From: Sulfolobus sp. SCGC AB-777_G06
GTDB taxonomy: Archaea > Thermoproteota > Thermoprotei_A > Sulfolobales > Sulfolobaceae
DNA: 38,492 nucleotides
Reading direction: 5' to 3'
Assembly (NCBI GenBank): GCA_003086555.1
Contig: QEFN01000003.1
Location: 1 to 38,492 of the forward strand
The translations under genes and the position numbers were made by a program. Under the pieces are notes generated by a model, which was not told the origin of the DNA, did not search any database, and worked only from the letters and a program-made list of their open reading frames with translations. Below, in pieces: positions 27,600 to 36,299 of the stretch (position 1 is the stretch's first letter; each line of letters starts with the position of its first letter).

Positions 27600-28745
27600 G
27601 TGAGATTAGAAGGTATAGCTGATTTACCCCTCCATGAGGGCAAAGTCCCTTCCTGGTTAGCCTCTATAATGAAGAGACTATCAAAAGCTATTATAGACGT
27701 TATGATTATAGAATGGGGCGAGGAAAAAGTATTAGAAAGGTTATCAAATCCCTTGTGGTTTCAAGCATTCAACAACGTAATAGGTATGGATTGGGACTCT
27801 TCTGGATCAACAACTGTAACCTTGGGAATATTAAAGGAAGTAGTAAGCATTGACGATGAAGGCATTGCTGTATTAGGAGGAAAAGGTAAAAAAGCGCTTA
27901 AAGTCCCAGAGGAATTAAGAGTTCTAGACAAAAAGATCGACGCGGATGTCGGGGAACTAGAAAGGGCAAGCAGGCTAGTTGCTAAAGTAGATAGCGTATT
28001 AGTTCAAGACGGTCACACATTATATCATCATTCTATGTTGGTTACTAAAAGTGGCAAATGGGCGATAATACAACAAGGCATGAATCTTAAGACAAGATAT
28101 GCTAGAAGATATCATTGGTTCTATACAAGAAAATTTACGGTAGAACCTCACCAAGGTATAGCTGGGATAAGGCATGATATAGCCATAGATAGTGTAAGAA
28201 GAGATAGAGAGAGAACACGCAAAATACTTCTCGATTTAATAAGGGAGAACCCGACCAAAGTGGTATCCCAGATAGAAATGGCACAGAACCTGCTTAAAGG
28301 TCAGTCTACACTTTTCTCTCAAGCGTTTAACGTGAAAATATCTCCTAAAGTAAAGTTAATCTACATGAAACCTAATGACTTGAGAAGGGTCAAGGAAGTG
28401 TTGAATAAGGTCTATGAGTTTAACCCAATAAACCTAGAGGAGGCATTATTGAATGGTATAGGCCCTTCTACGGCGAGGGCATTGTATCTTGTAGCCGACT
28501 TAATCTACTATGAACCACCGTCTTACGAGGACCCTGTTAATTATCCTTATGATCCGTTTAAATACGCATATGCCATAGGAGGTAAGGACGGCATACCTTT
28601 TCCCGTGAATAGGAAGGTAGCTTATGAAGTAATTTACACCTTAGAAGATATTATAGAAAAGATAAAAGTGGAGAAGAAAGATAAAGAGTTTGCTTTAAGT
28701 AAATTAAAGGAGTTGGCTAAACATGGAGATAAAGAAGGGTCTTGA
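27600..28745 (+). CDS. DUF763 family protein
   Basis: This 381-aa protein belongs to DUF763, widespread in hyperthermophiles and some bacteria. Recognisable features are the N-terminal GIADLPLHEGKVPSWL, DGHTLYHHSM in the middle, GKWAIIQQGMN with TRYARRYHW, and a helical C-terminus with GIGPSTARALYLVADL resembling a helix-hairpin-helix. The His-rich and aromatic conserved stretches suggest an enzyme or nucleic-acid-binding protein, but I know of no established function. The start GTG at 27600 is placed by the TATA box. Its end overlaps the citrate synthase start by 23 nt, so the two are an operon. Confidence 0.85.
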   Translation: MRLEGIADLPLHEGKVPSWLASIMKRLSKAIIDVMIIEWGEEKVLERLSNPLWFQAFNNVIGMDWDSSGSTTVTLGILKEVVSIDDEGIAVLGGKGKKALKVPEELRVLDKKIDADVGELERASRLVAKVDSVLVQDGHTLYHHSMLVTKSGKWAIIQQGMNLKTRYARRYHWFYTRKFTVEPHQGIAGIRHDIAIDSVRRDRERTRKILLDLIRENPTKVVSQIEMAQNLLKGQSTLFSQAFNVKISPKVKLIYMKPNDLRRVKEVLNKVYEFNPINLEEALLNGIGPSTARALYLVADLIYYEPPSYEDPVNYPYDPFKYAYAIGGKDGIPFPVNRKVAYEVIYTLEDIIEKIKVEKKDKEFALSKLKELAKHGDKEGS

Positions 28746-29847
28746 GGACGTTTATGTTAAAGAAACGGAAATAACTTATATAGACGGTGAACTAGGTAGA
28801 CTTTATTATAGAGGATATTCTATTTACGACTTGGCTGAATTTTCCAATTTTGAAGAAACTAGTTACCTTATACTTTACGGGAAGCTACCTAACGTATATG
28901 AGTACGAGAATTTCGTTAAGTCTTTGAGGGAGTCAAGGGGTATTTCAGATAGGGTTAAAGAATTTTTAAAAGGCGTAAAAAAGAACGCTTATCCCATGGA
29001 CGTACTGAGAACAGCAGTCAGTATTATGGGGCTCGAGGAAAATACTCATACTTACAGTGTTTCAGAACAGAGTATAATTAACCTAATATCTAAATTTCCT
29101 ACTATAATTTCTTACTATATCAGATTAAGAAGGGATTTAGAGCCTGTAGAACCAGATACTAGCCTTTCACACGCTGCAAATTTCCTCTACATGGTTAATG
29201 GAACAAAACCTAGTGAAGAGGAATGTAGGGCAATGGACGTTGCCATGATTCTCCATATAGATCATGAAATGAATGCGTCCACTTTCGCTTCCTTGGTAGT
29301 AGCATCCACACTTTCCGACATATACTCGGCTATTATAGCAGGTATCTCAGCGTTAAAAGGTCCGTTACACGGAGGTGCAAATTATGAAGCGCTCAAGATG
29401 TTCAGGGAAATAGGAGATGTAGAAAATGTAGAGAAATACATTCTTAATAGACTGGCTAATAAACAAAGGATAATGGGTTTTGGTCATAGAGTTTATAAGA
29501 CTTATGATCCAAGGGCTAGAATATTGAAGGACTATGCAAAACTGTTAGCTGAAAAAAAGGGAGGAGAAATTAGGAGACTTTATGAGATAGCCGAGAAGGT
29601 AGAAGAAATAGGAATTAAACATCTAGGATCAAAAGGGATATACCCTAACGTAGACTTCTACTCTAGCATTGTATTTTATGCGCTAGGCTTCGAGCCAGAG
29701 TTCTTCCCGACGGTTTTCGCGTCGGCTAGAGTTACTGGATGGATAGCACATATATTAGAGTACGTGAAAGATAACAAGATAATAAGACCTAAAGCGTATT
29801 ATAAGGGTGAAATAGGCAGGAAATATATTCCTTTAGATAGTAGATAA
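28723..29847 (+). CDS. gltA: Citrate synthase (possibly also 2-methylcitrate synthase)
   Basis: Condenses acetyl-CoA (or propionyl-CoA) with oxaloacetate. The 374-aa archaeal-length enzyme has the catalytic residues in their motifs: His in GPLHGGAN, His in GFGHRVYKTYDPRA and Asp in YPNVDFYSS. It also has the N-terminal YIDGELGRLYYRGYSI. Archaeal enzymes of this type often accept propionyl-CoA, so methylcitrate activity is possible. The ATG lies inside the DUF763 gene (23-nt overlap). Confidence 0.95.
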   Translation: MEIKKGLEDVYVKETEITYIDGELGRLYYRGYSIYDLAEFSNFEETSYLILYGKLPNVYEYENFVKSLRESRGISDRVKEFLKGVKKNAYPMDVLRTAVSIMGLEENTHTYSVSEQSIINLISKFPTIISYYIRLRRDLEPVEPDTSLSHAANFLYMVNGTKPSEEECRAMDVAMILHIDHEMNASTFASLVVASTLSDIYSAIIAGISALKGPLHGGANYEALKMFREIGDVENVEKYILNRLANKQRIMGFGHRVYKTYDPRARILKDYAKLLAEKKGGEIRRLYEIAEKVEEIGIKHLGSKGIYPNVDFYSSIVFYALGFEPEFFPTVFASARVTGWIAHILEYVKDNKIIRPKAYYKGEIGRKYIPLDSR

Positions 29848-29906
29848 TGGCATAGCATAAACGTTTTAGAGTAGGTTTTTAAATTTTATGTAAGGAGATA
29901 ACTTAA

Positions 29907-30566
29907 ATGATTAAGTTTAAACTGAATAAAGAGGAGGAACTCTTTATTAAACTAGTGAAGATTGGCGAGGACCTGAAAGTAGCTTGTGGTAGTCTTAGAC
30001 AATTATTCGTTGGAGTTTTAAATAATGAAGAAGATACCGTGAATTCAAATATAGTTAAGATCAAGACGGTAACCGAAAGAATAGCAATGTATAGAGAGGA
30101 AACATTATCCATTATATATGGTGGCGCGTTTTTACCGGATTTTAAGGAAGCTATGGTAATGCTAACTCAGGCATTATATCAAACCAGTGCTGCAATAAAA
30201 GACGCGGCAAGGGCTGTATCTTCTAGAAAACCAGCGGAAAAATGTCTCATTAACTTGAGGGAGAGCATATTATCTTATTTGTCTACGATAGATGAGGCAT
30301 CAGTGAGGCTGGAGGATATGTTATCTAAACTATCCAATGATATCACTGAAGCGCTAAAAGTAGGGAAAGAGATACAAATGTTGGAGAGAAGTGGTGATGA
30401 GCTAAAGGATATGCTCATTTCAAGACTATATTCAATGGAGAAAGACATAGACCTCATCACTATCCTTCAGATGAGGGATGTGATATTCTTCTTAGATGAC
30501 ATTCTTGACTTCATGGAAGATGCTACGTTAAGTATTGAAGTCCTGTATGCTACGTTAAAGTCCTAA
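29907..30566 (+). CDS. DUF47/PhoU-like protein, probable regulator of the PiT transporter
   Basis: This 219-aa all-helical protein has the layout of DUF47 (PhoU-like, Pit accessory) proteins: repeated helices with conserved acidic turns such as LERSGDELKDML and the C-terminal ILQMRDVIFFLDDILDFMEDA. Such proteins are usually encoded next to a PiT phosphate transporter and are thought to regulate it. Here the transporter gene is directly adjacent but convergent, overlapping by 12 nt, rather than in the usual same-strand operon. The ATG is preceded by AGGAGAT with 7-nt spacing. Confidence 0.82.
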   Translation: MIKFKLNKEEELFIKLVKIGEDLKVACGSLRQLFVGVLNNEEDTVNSNIVKIKTVTERIAMYREETLSIIYGGAFLPDFKEAMVMLTQALYQTSAAIKDAARAVSSRKPAEKCLINLRESILSYLSTIDEASVRLEDMLSKLSNDITEALKVGKEIQMLERSGDELKDMLISRLYSMEKDIDLITILQMRDVIFFLDDILDFMEDATLSIEVLYATLKS

Positions 30567-31535
30567 TATGCTCCTTAAAATCCCATAAGCTGCCAAGCTC
30601 ACAATCATTGCTAACATAGGAGAAACAATCCATCCTTTCGCAATTTGTTTTAACTGCCTTTGAACGTCATATCCAAAGCTTCTCAAACTTAATCCTATTA
30701 TTCCACCCATTATTGTCTGCGTTATTGATATGGGGACACCAAAAATGGTAAATACCTCAGATATTATGTCACTTCCTATAAGTACTGAAGAAGCGGCAGT
30801 GTACCCGAGCCTTGTTATTCTAAAACCTACCGTTATTACAGCCTTTCTCGAACTTAAATAAATTCCTAAGCTTGCTGCAGTAGCGTAAATTGGTGCCGTA
30901 ATGTAGAATGGTTCGCTGATTAGTCCAGCAGATATAATTATTCCTATTGCGTTAGCCCCCGTTACGAAAGAAGTAAAAATAGAGGAAATTATTAGACCGT
31001 ATTTATAATATCTAATTTCTCTGATGAAATTTCTCTTGCTCTTTAAGAATTTCTTTAGAAAGAAATACATAGAAAGTGACGTAGCTATGGCGACTAAAGG
31101 TGAAAGAATCCATGACAACACAGTGAAGTCGAATTTACCCCAGTCAAATCCTATTGTACCTCTTGCTATCAGCACTACACTGGCTAACGAAGGGTAAATC
31201 ATCTGGCTTAATGATGCTGGAATTCCTATTTTATTAAGGTAGTAAAACGTGACCGTAGAGGAAAAAAGAATAGCAGAGAGTACTATTTCCAGAAGTAAAA
31301 AGTTCTGTGAACTTATTAAACCGTAAATACTGGATTCCATAGTAATGCTACCGATCGACGCTCCTGAGAACAGTGAAATGGCATTAATTAGGTAGGATAA
31401 TCTCCTCCTTAACACATTAGTTGAGACTAATATTCCTAACGCTATCGCAGAGTTATTTCCACCAACTAAAAATGATGAGATCAAACCAATGACAAATATA
31501 GAATATTCAAGTAAGTTCGAACTACTCACTACCAT
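30555..31535 (-). CDS. PiT family inorganic phosphate transporter
   Basis: This 326-aa membrane protein has about nine or ten hydrophobic segments and two inverted copies of the PiT signature: FLVGGNNSAIALGILV near the N-terminus and FVTGANAIGIIISAG in the middle. Near the end it has GVPISITQTIMGGIIGL, corresponding to the G-P-x-S-x-T-x signature of the family. It should import phosphate with a cation. The first signature reads GGNN where GAND is usual. Its ATG overlaps the upstream ribbon-helix-helix gene by 14 nt, and its end overlaps the convergent DUF47 gene. Confidence 0.85.
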   Translation of the reverse strand: MVVSSSNLLEYSIFVIGLISSFLVGGNNSAIALGILVSTNVLRRRLSYLINAISLFSGASIGSITMESSIYGLISSQNFLLLEIVLSAILFSSTVTFYYLNKIGIPASLSQMIYPSLASVVLIARGTIGFDWGKFDFTVLSWILSPLVAIATSLSMYFFLKKFLKSKRNFIREIRYYKYGLIISSIFTSFVTGANAIGIIISAGLISEPFYITAPIYATAASLGIYLSSRKAVITVGFRITRLGYTAASSVLIGSDIISEVFTIFGVPISITQTIMGGIIGLSLRSFGYDVQRQLKQIAKGWIVSPMLAMIVSLAAYGILRSILGL

Positions 31536-31746
31536 CCTTTCTTTCTAACTCCTTAATATATGCTATTATAGCGTCTCTAATCAAGTCGCTTCTGTTACTA
31601 TAACCCATTACTTTAACCATCTCGTCTATTTCTCTGAGAAATTCCTCCTCCAGTTTAAAGGAGATCGTCTTAACACTATTGAATTCGAGTTCGTATGTAC
31701 AATCGTCTACTTTTTTAACACCATTCATAGGAATCAAAAATCTCAT
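31522..31746 (-). CDS. Ribbon-helix-helix (CopG-type) DNA-binding protein
   Basis: This 74-aa protein has an N-terminal beta extension followed by a ribbon-helix-helix unit (about residues 28-70: KTISFKLEEEFLREIDEMV, then a turn GYSNRSDLIRDAIIAYI). It probably binds DNA as a dimer and regulates transcription. It is the first gene of an operon with the PiT transporter (14-nt overlap), so control of phosphate uptake or autoregulation is likely. An internal ATG at residue 7 is an alternative start. It is too short for a metal-binding NikR domain. Confidence 0.82.
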   Translation of the reverse strand: MRFLIPMNGVKKVDDCTYELEFNSVKTISFKLEEEFLREIDEMVKVMGYSNRSDLIRDAIIAYIKELERKDGSE

Positions 31747-31902
31747 TTCCTTCCATTTAGAAAAGTCTTTCCTAGTAAAAAGGGCCTAGTAATCTTTTTA
31801 TAGTGATAGAATTGGTTAATAGTCTAATTAGGCAATTTCCTACTTTAGAGATGCGGATAAATTCTTAAAAAGGCTTTTGTTAATAGTATTTACATTTTAA
31901 AA

Positions 31903-34023
31903 ATGGCATGTATAAGCGTTGATTCATTACCTGTGAACGAGAAAATTAAGGATATCCTCAAAAAAAGGGGGATTCAAAAACTTAATCCACCGCAGACAGA
32001 GGCTGTTCAAAAAGGTTTATTAGATGATAAACCCTTACTCATTGTTTCTCCTACAGCTTCTGGTAAAACTCTGATGGCTGAACTCGGTATGGTAAGTCAT
32101 CTCATAAACAAAGGAGGAAAAGCAGTCTATGCTACACCTCTCAGAGCCCTAACTAACGAAAAATACGTTACTTTTAAGGACTGGGAAAAGTTAGGGCTGA
32201 AAGTAGCAATGACCAGTGGGGATTATGACACTGATGACTACTGGTTAAAGGATTACGATATTATAGTTGCGACCTATGAGAAGTTAGATTCCCTATGGAG
32301 GCATAACTCTCCTTGGCTTAAGGAAGTAGACTACTTTGTATTAGATGAGTTCCACTATATGAATGATCCTGAAAGGGGACCAGTAGTTGAAAGCGTAGCA
32401 GTAAGAGCTAAAAGAAAAGGTACAATTTTAGCCCTGAGTGCAACTATCGGGAACTATAAACAGATCGCAGAGTGGCTAAAGGCAGATGTAGTAGCTACCA
32501 ACTGGAGACCAGTACCTTTAAAGGAAGGTGTGCTATATGTTGGCAATAAAAAGAAGGACTTTGTAGTAATGTATAAGGACGGAACGTTCAGAAAGGTATA
32601 CGGCGAATGCCCTATTGTAGCATACGCCCTAGACGTGATCTCTAAGGATGGTCAAGTCTTAATATTTAGGTCTTCTAGGAAGTATGCAGAGGCTACCGCA
32701 GTTAAGATCTCACAATACATGAATTTTGTAAAATTAAACGATAAAAAACTTCACGAGGTAGCAGAGAGGGTTAAGGAAGTAGAAGACGGAGGAAGCAATG
32801 AAAAAGAGGCACTTTATAACCTAATACTTAAAGGAGTAGCATATCACCATGCAGGATTGTCTAAGGGGTTGCGCGATATAATCGAAAACGCATTTAGAGA
32901 TAGGATCATCAAAGTCATAGTAGCTACTCCGACACTTGCTGCCGGTGTTAATTTACCGGCGAGAGCTGTAGTTATAGGTGATATACATAGATTTAATAGG
33001 AAGGTCATAGGTTTCACGGAATATATTCCAGTGATGGAGTACAAACAGATGAGCGGACGGGCAGGTAGACCCGGATTTGATGAATACGGAGAGTCTGTGG
33101 TGGTTGTGAGGACGAAGAGTGAAGTAGACAAGGTTATGCAGAGGTATCTGAACTCAGATGTCGAGCCTTTAGAGTCAAAATTGGGATCAGAAAGTGCATT
33201 CTATTCCTTTATCCTGAGCATAATCTCTTCCGAAGAAGATGTGACCGAAAAGACTTTGACCGATTACATACAAGACACTTTACTTCCGAAGGAGCTAGCA
33301 AAGAAATATTTTAAGCAAGCTTTAAGCTGGTTACTTGATAACGAGTTTATTGCTCAAAAAGATGAGTACTTAACTTTAACGAGGTTTGGCAGGAGAATTT
33401 CAGATTTATATCTTAACCCGTTTACAGCCATTACAATGAAGGATGCACTTACCCGAAATGAAAAAAGGTGTGAAATAGCCTATTTCCATATGCTTGCATA
33501 CACTCCAGACGGTCCCTTAGTAAGTATAACTAAGGCTGAAGAGGACGTCCTATTAGACGAGCTAGACTGCGAACTATTCATAGAAGAGCCTTACGATGAG
33601 TATGAACTATCGAACTATCTTTCCTCCCTTAAAGTTGCGTTCATTATGAGGGATTGGATAGAGGAAGTAGACGAAGACACTATCTTAGGTAGGTATGGAA
33701 TAGGTTCCGGGGACTTAAGAGCTATCATTGAAACTATGGATTGGCTCACCTACAGTGGCTTCCATGTAGCCTCAGTACTTGGTCTGAAGGAACATAAAGA
33801 GGTATTAGAAAAACTCCACATGAGAGTTAAGGACGGGGTAAAAGAGGAATTGATTCCCTTGATTAAGGTCTCGGGAATAGGAAGAGTGAGGGCTAGATTA
33901 CTCTATTCTCACGGTATAAAGACACCGGAGGAAATAATAATGAATCCCGAGAAAGTGAAACAATTGTTAGGACCAAAATTAGGTGAAAAAATTGTCAGAG
34001 AAGCTGCAAGAGCTATTACTTAG
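31903..34023 (+). CDS. hel308: Hel308/Hjm DNA helicase
   Basis: This 706-aa superfamily 2 helicase is the archaeal Hel308 (Hjm), which unwinds stalled replication forks 3'-5'. Walker A SPTASGKT is at about 49-56, Walker B DEFH at 148-151, LSATIGN follows as motif III, and motif [12 protein letters not shown] lies near 385. A winged helix and ratchet domain follow, and the end has the helix-hairpin-helix [16 protein letters not shown]. The length is normal. The start ATG is preceded by a long A/T-rich promoter region. The last 32 nt overlap a small ORF with its own Shine-Dalgarno sequence. Confidence 0.95.
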   Translation: MACISVDSLPVNEKIKDILKKRGIQKLNPPQTEAVQKGLLDDKPLLIVSPTASGKTLMAELGMVSHLINKGGKAVYATPLRALTNEKYVTFKDWEKLGLKVAMTSGDYDTDDYWLKDYDIIVATYEKLDSLWRHNSPWLKEVDYFVLDEFHYMNDPERGPVVESVAVRAKRKGTILALSATIGNYKQIAEWLKADVVATNWRPVPLKEGVLYVGNKKKDFVVMYKDGTFRKVYGECPIVAYALDVISKDGQVLIFRSSRKYAEATAVKISQYMNFVKLNDKKLHEVAERVKEVEDGGSNEKEALYNLILKGVAYHHAGLSKGLRDIIENAFRDRIIKVIVATPTLAAGVNLPARAVVIGDIHRFNRKVIGFTEYIPVMEYKQMSGRAGRPGFDEYGESVVVVRTKSEVDKVMQRYLNSDVEPLESKLGSESAFYSFILSIISSEEDVTEKTLTDYIQDTLLPKELAKKYFKQALSWLLDNEFIAQKDEYLTLTRFGRRISDLYLNPFTAITMKDALTRNEKRCEIAYFHMLAYTPDGPLVSITKAEEDVLLDELDCELFIEEPYDEYELSNYLSSLKVAFIMRDWIEEVDEDTILGRYGIGSGDLRAIIETMDWLTYSGFHVASVLGLKEHKEVLEKLHMRVKDGVKEELIPLIKVSGIGRVRARLLYSHGIKTPEEIIMNPEKVKQLLGPKLGEKIVREAARAIT

Positions 34024-34174
34024 GTTTTTGAACGGAGAGAGGCAATTTAGTGGGGATTGTGAAACATTAAAGGAGTTAATTTTATTACTCAAAGCATTAG
34101 GAAGGGAGGTAAGGATCGAGAAAAAAGAAAAAGGTTTGTGTTATGTTATAGTGGAATATTACCGTGCTTCTTAG
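33992..34174 (+). CDS. Small hypothetical protein translated from the end of hel308
   Basis: This 60-residue ORF starts with TTG at 33992. A perfect GGTGA Shine-Dalgarno element (33982-33986) lies 5 nt upstream, inside the hel308 coding sequence. The protein is predicted helical at first ([15 protein letters not shown]), followed by [20 protein letters not shown] and a beta-rich end [10 protein letters not shown]. This looks like real coding sequence, not a chance frame. It overlaps hel308 by 32 nt and its 3' end overlaps the convergent pccB gene by 29 nt. I do not recognise the family; a Hel308 accessory factor is only a guess from position. Confidence 0.55.
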   Translation: MSEKLQELLLRFLNGERQFSGDCETLKELILLLKALGREVRIEKKEKGLCYVIVEYYRAS

Positions 34175-35714
34175 GATACCTGTATTCTCTCTTATTCCTC
34201 AACATTTCAAGAGCAGCAGCTATAACTCTCCTAGTATCTTTGGGTTCGATTACGTCGTCAACCAATCCCTTCTCAGCTGCCCAGTATGGGTTGGCGAACA
34301 ACTTCCTATACTCAGCTATCTTCTGCTTTATGAAGTCGTCTGGGTTACTTGCTTGCTGAATCTCTCTCTTATATAAGATCCTTACGGCACCCTCCGGTCC
34401 GGTTACAGCAATTTCTGCCGTAGGCCATGCGTAAACTAGGTCAGCACCTAAGCTTTTAATGCTCATGGCTATATGGGCTCCGCCATAAGATTTCCTGACA
34501 ATCATTGTTATCTTGGGCACAGTAGCCTCAGCAAAGGCATATAACATCTTAGCACCGTGTCTAATTATTCCCTTATACTCTTGGTCGGTCCCCGGAACAT
34601 ACCCTGGTGTGTCTACTAAGCTTATCAATGGTATATTAAACGCGTCACAGAACCTGATGAACCTTGCAGCCTTATCAGCTGCATCAATATCGATTGAACC
34701 TCCGAACTCTTCTGGGTTATTAGCTACGATTCCCACTACGTTTCCACCGATCCTAGCGAATCCTACTATTATATTCCTAGCCCAGTGTTTGTGAACTTCT
34801 AAGAACTCGCCGTTATCAACTATTCTACTTATTATTTCCTTCATGTTATACGGTTTTGCTGGGTCATCTGGCATTATTTGATCTACTCCGCTAACATCTC
34901 TGTCCATTGGGTCACCAGTGTCCATGTAAGGTGGTTCTTCCATATTGTTTGAAGGTAAGTAAGATAACAATTTCTTAGCCGTGTTTATTGCTTCTTGTTC
35001 ACTGTCAACCATAAAGTGCACTACACCGGATTTACTAGCGTGAACAGCAGCTCCACCTAAGTCTTGGAAGGTAACTTCTTCACCTAATACTACTTTGGTG
35101 ATCTCTGGACCAGTTACGAACATATAGTAAGCGTCCCCTTTGATCATGATAATGAAGTCGGTAAGTGCTGGGGAATACACTGCTCCTCCTGCAGCTGGTC
35201 CAGCCATAATAGTTATCTGTGGAATTACTCCAGAGGCCATTACGTTATTCTTGAATACAAGACCATATCCTTCTAGTGCCATTGCTCCTTCTTGAATTCT
35301 AGCACCACCTGAGTCGTTAATTCCTACTACTGGCGCACCTACCTTAAGTGCTAATTCATAAATCTTTCCTATCTTTGCAGCGTGCATTTCCCCTAAGGTT
35401 CCGCCGATTTCCGTAAAGTCTTGAGCGTAAGCAAAGACAGTCCTTCCGTCTACCTTACCCCAACCAGTTACCACACCGTCACCGTAATATCTTTCTTTAT
35501 CGAGCCCGAACTCTGTAGCTCTTGTAGTAGCGAACGTCATAATCTCGTTAAACGTGCTTTCGTCAAATAATAGTGCAAGCCTTTCTCTGGCTGTTAGTTT
35601 ACCTTTAGAGTGCTGTGCCTTTATCCTTTCGTCTCCTCCTCCTTTATATGCTTTTTCTTTTCTTTGCCTTAATTCATCTAATAATTTTTCATATGCGGAT
35701 TTTTCAGCTGACAT
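34146..35714 (-). CDS. pccB: Acetyl/propionyl-CoA carboxylase, carboxyltransferase subunit
   Basis: This 522-aa carboxyltransferase moves the carboxyl group from carboxybiotin to acetyl-CoA and propionyl-CoA, key CO2-fixing steps of the Sulfolobales 3-hydroxypropionate/4-hydroxybutyrate cycle. Both crotonase-fold halves are present: GGTLGEMHAAK, GINDSGGARIQEG and GPAAGGAVYSPALTDF in the first; IPLISLVDTPGYVPGTDQE and KSYGGAHIAMSIKSL in the second. The ATG at 35714 is preferred over an ATG four codons upstream because GGTGAGGAG, complementary to the 16S 3' end, lies 4 nt before it. It is downstream of the biotin carrier and biotin carboxylase genes on the same strand. Confidence 0.95.
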   Translation of the reverse strand: MSAEKSAYEKLLDELRQRKEKAYKGGGDERIKAQHSKGKLTARERLALLFDESTFNEIMTFATTRATEFGLDKERYYGDGVVTGWGKVDGRTVFAYAQDFTEIGGTLGEMHAAKIGKIYELALKVGAPVVGINDSGGARIQEGAMALEGYGLVFKNNVMASGVIPQITIMAGPAAGGAVYSPALTDFIIMIKGDAYYMFVTGPEITKVVLGEEVTFQDLGGAAVHASKSGVVHFMVDSEQEAINTAKKLLSYLPSNNMEEPPYMDTGDPMDRDVSGVDQIMPDDPAKPYNMKEIISRIVDNGEFLEVHKHWARNIIVGFARIGGNVVGIVANNPEEFGGSIDIDAADKAARFIRFCDAFNIPLISLVDTPGYVPGTDQEYKGIIRHGAKMLYAFAEATVPKITMIVRKSYGGAHIAMSIKSLGADLVYAWPTAEIAVTGPEGAVRILYKREIQQASNPDDFIKQKIAEYRKLFANPYWAAEKGLVDDVIEPKDTRRVIAAALEMLRNKREYRYPKKHGNIPL

Positions 35715-35718
35715 AGTT

Positions 35719-35775
35719 CTCCTCACCTATTGATTATATATTACCCATATTTAGTTTTAAATTTTTATATATTTT
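35719..35775 (-). promoter_or_regulatory. pccB promoter and Shine-Dalgarno leader
   Basis: On the minus strand a strong TATA element AAAATATATAAAAATTT (35759-35775) is centred about 53 nt before the pccB ATG. It should give a leader of about 28 nt that carries GGTGAGGAG (35719-35727). This is one of the few clearly leadered mRNAs in the window, suggesting pccB has its own promoter in addition to read-through from accC-accB. Confidence 0.55.
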
Positions 35776-35795
35776 AAACATTTGAAAAAATCTTA

Positions 35796-36299
35796 TCACT
35801 TAATTATTAATAATAAGTCTCCTTTCTTTACACCTTGTCCCGGCTTTATCATTATCTTTTGTACAGTTCCTGAAACTGGAGCTGATATGACTGTTTCACT
35901 CTTCATAGCTTCAATAGATAATAACGGTTGTCCTTTGTTTACAATGTCACCCTCTTTTACTCTTACCTGAACTATTCTTCCCTGCATTGGCGAGAGTATT
36001 TCGCCCTCTTTTCCTCTTATTAGTTCTTCTAAAGACTTTCCCTCCTCAACGGCGCTCTCTGATATTCTGTCGATCTTGAAGAGCGCCTCATCATCTATTA
36101 TGATAAATCCGTTGTCAAAGTATACTCTATGGATCTCCCCGTTAACTTTGAATAATAACTCACCTTCTCTCCACCCAGGGCCTAAGTACTCTATTTCGTA
36201 TTCTCCTATCTCGGTCTTTATCTTGTCTTTGTTGCCTTTTTGGTCGTAAGTCAAAGTAGTTACATCGCCTAAATCCGAAAATACTCTGAGTATTTTCAT
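35796..36299 (-). CDS. accB: Biotin carboxyl carrier protein of acetyl/propionyl-CoA carboxylase
   Basis: This 167-aa carrier has a C-terminal biotinyl domain (about 98-167) with the biotinylation site Lys 133 in IEAMKSE and the thumb/loop sequences LSPMQGRIV and SAPVSGTVQ. The N-terminal 95 residues form a linker domain that docks to the other subunits. The ATG at 36299 overlaps the accC stop as TAATG, and GGTGAT lies 6 nt upstream of the junction, so it is translated by re-initiation. A GTG two codons further upstream (36305) is a less likely start. Confidence 0.94.
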   Translation of the reverse strand: MKILRVFSDLGDVTTLTYDQKGNKDKIKTEIGEYEIEYLGPGWREGELLFKVNGEIHRVYFDNGFIIIDDEALFKIDRISESAVEEGKSLEELIRGKEGEILSPMQGRIVQVRVKEGDIVNKGQPLLSIEAMKSETVISAPVSGTVQKIMIKPGQGVKKGDLLLIIK

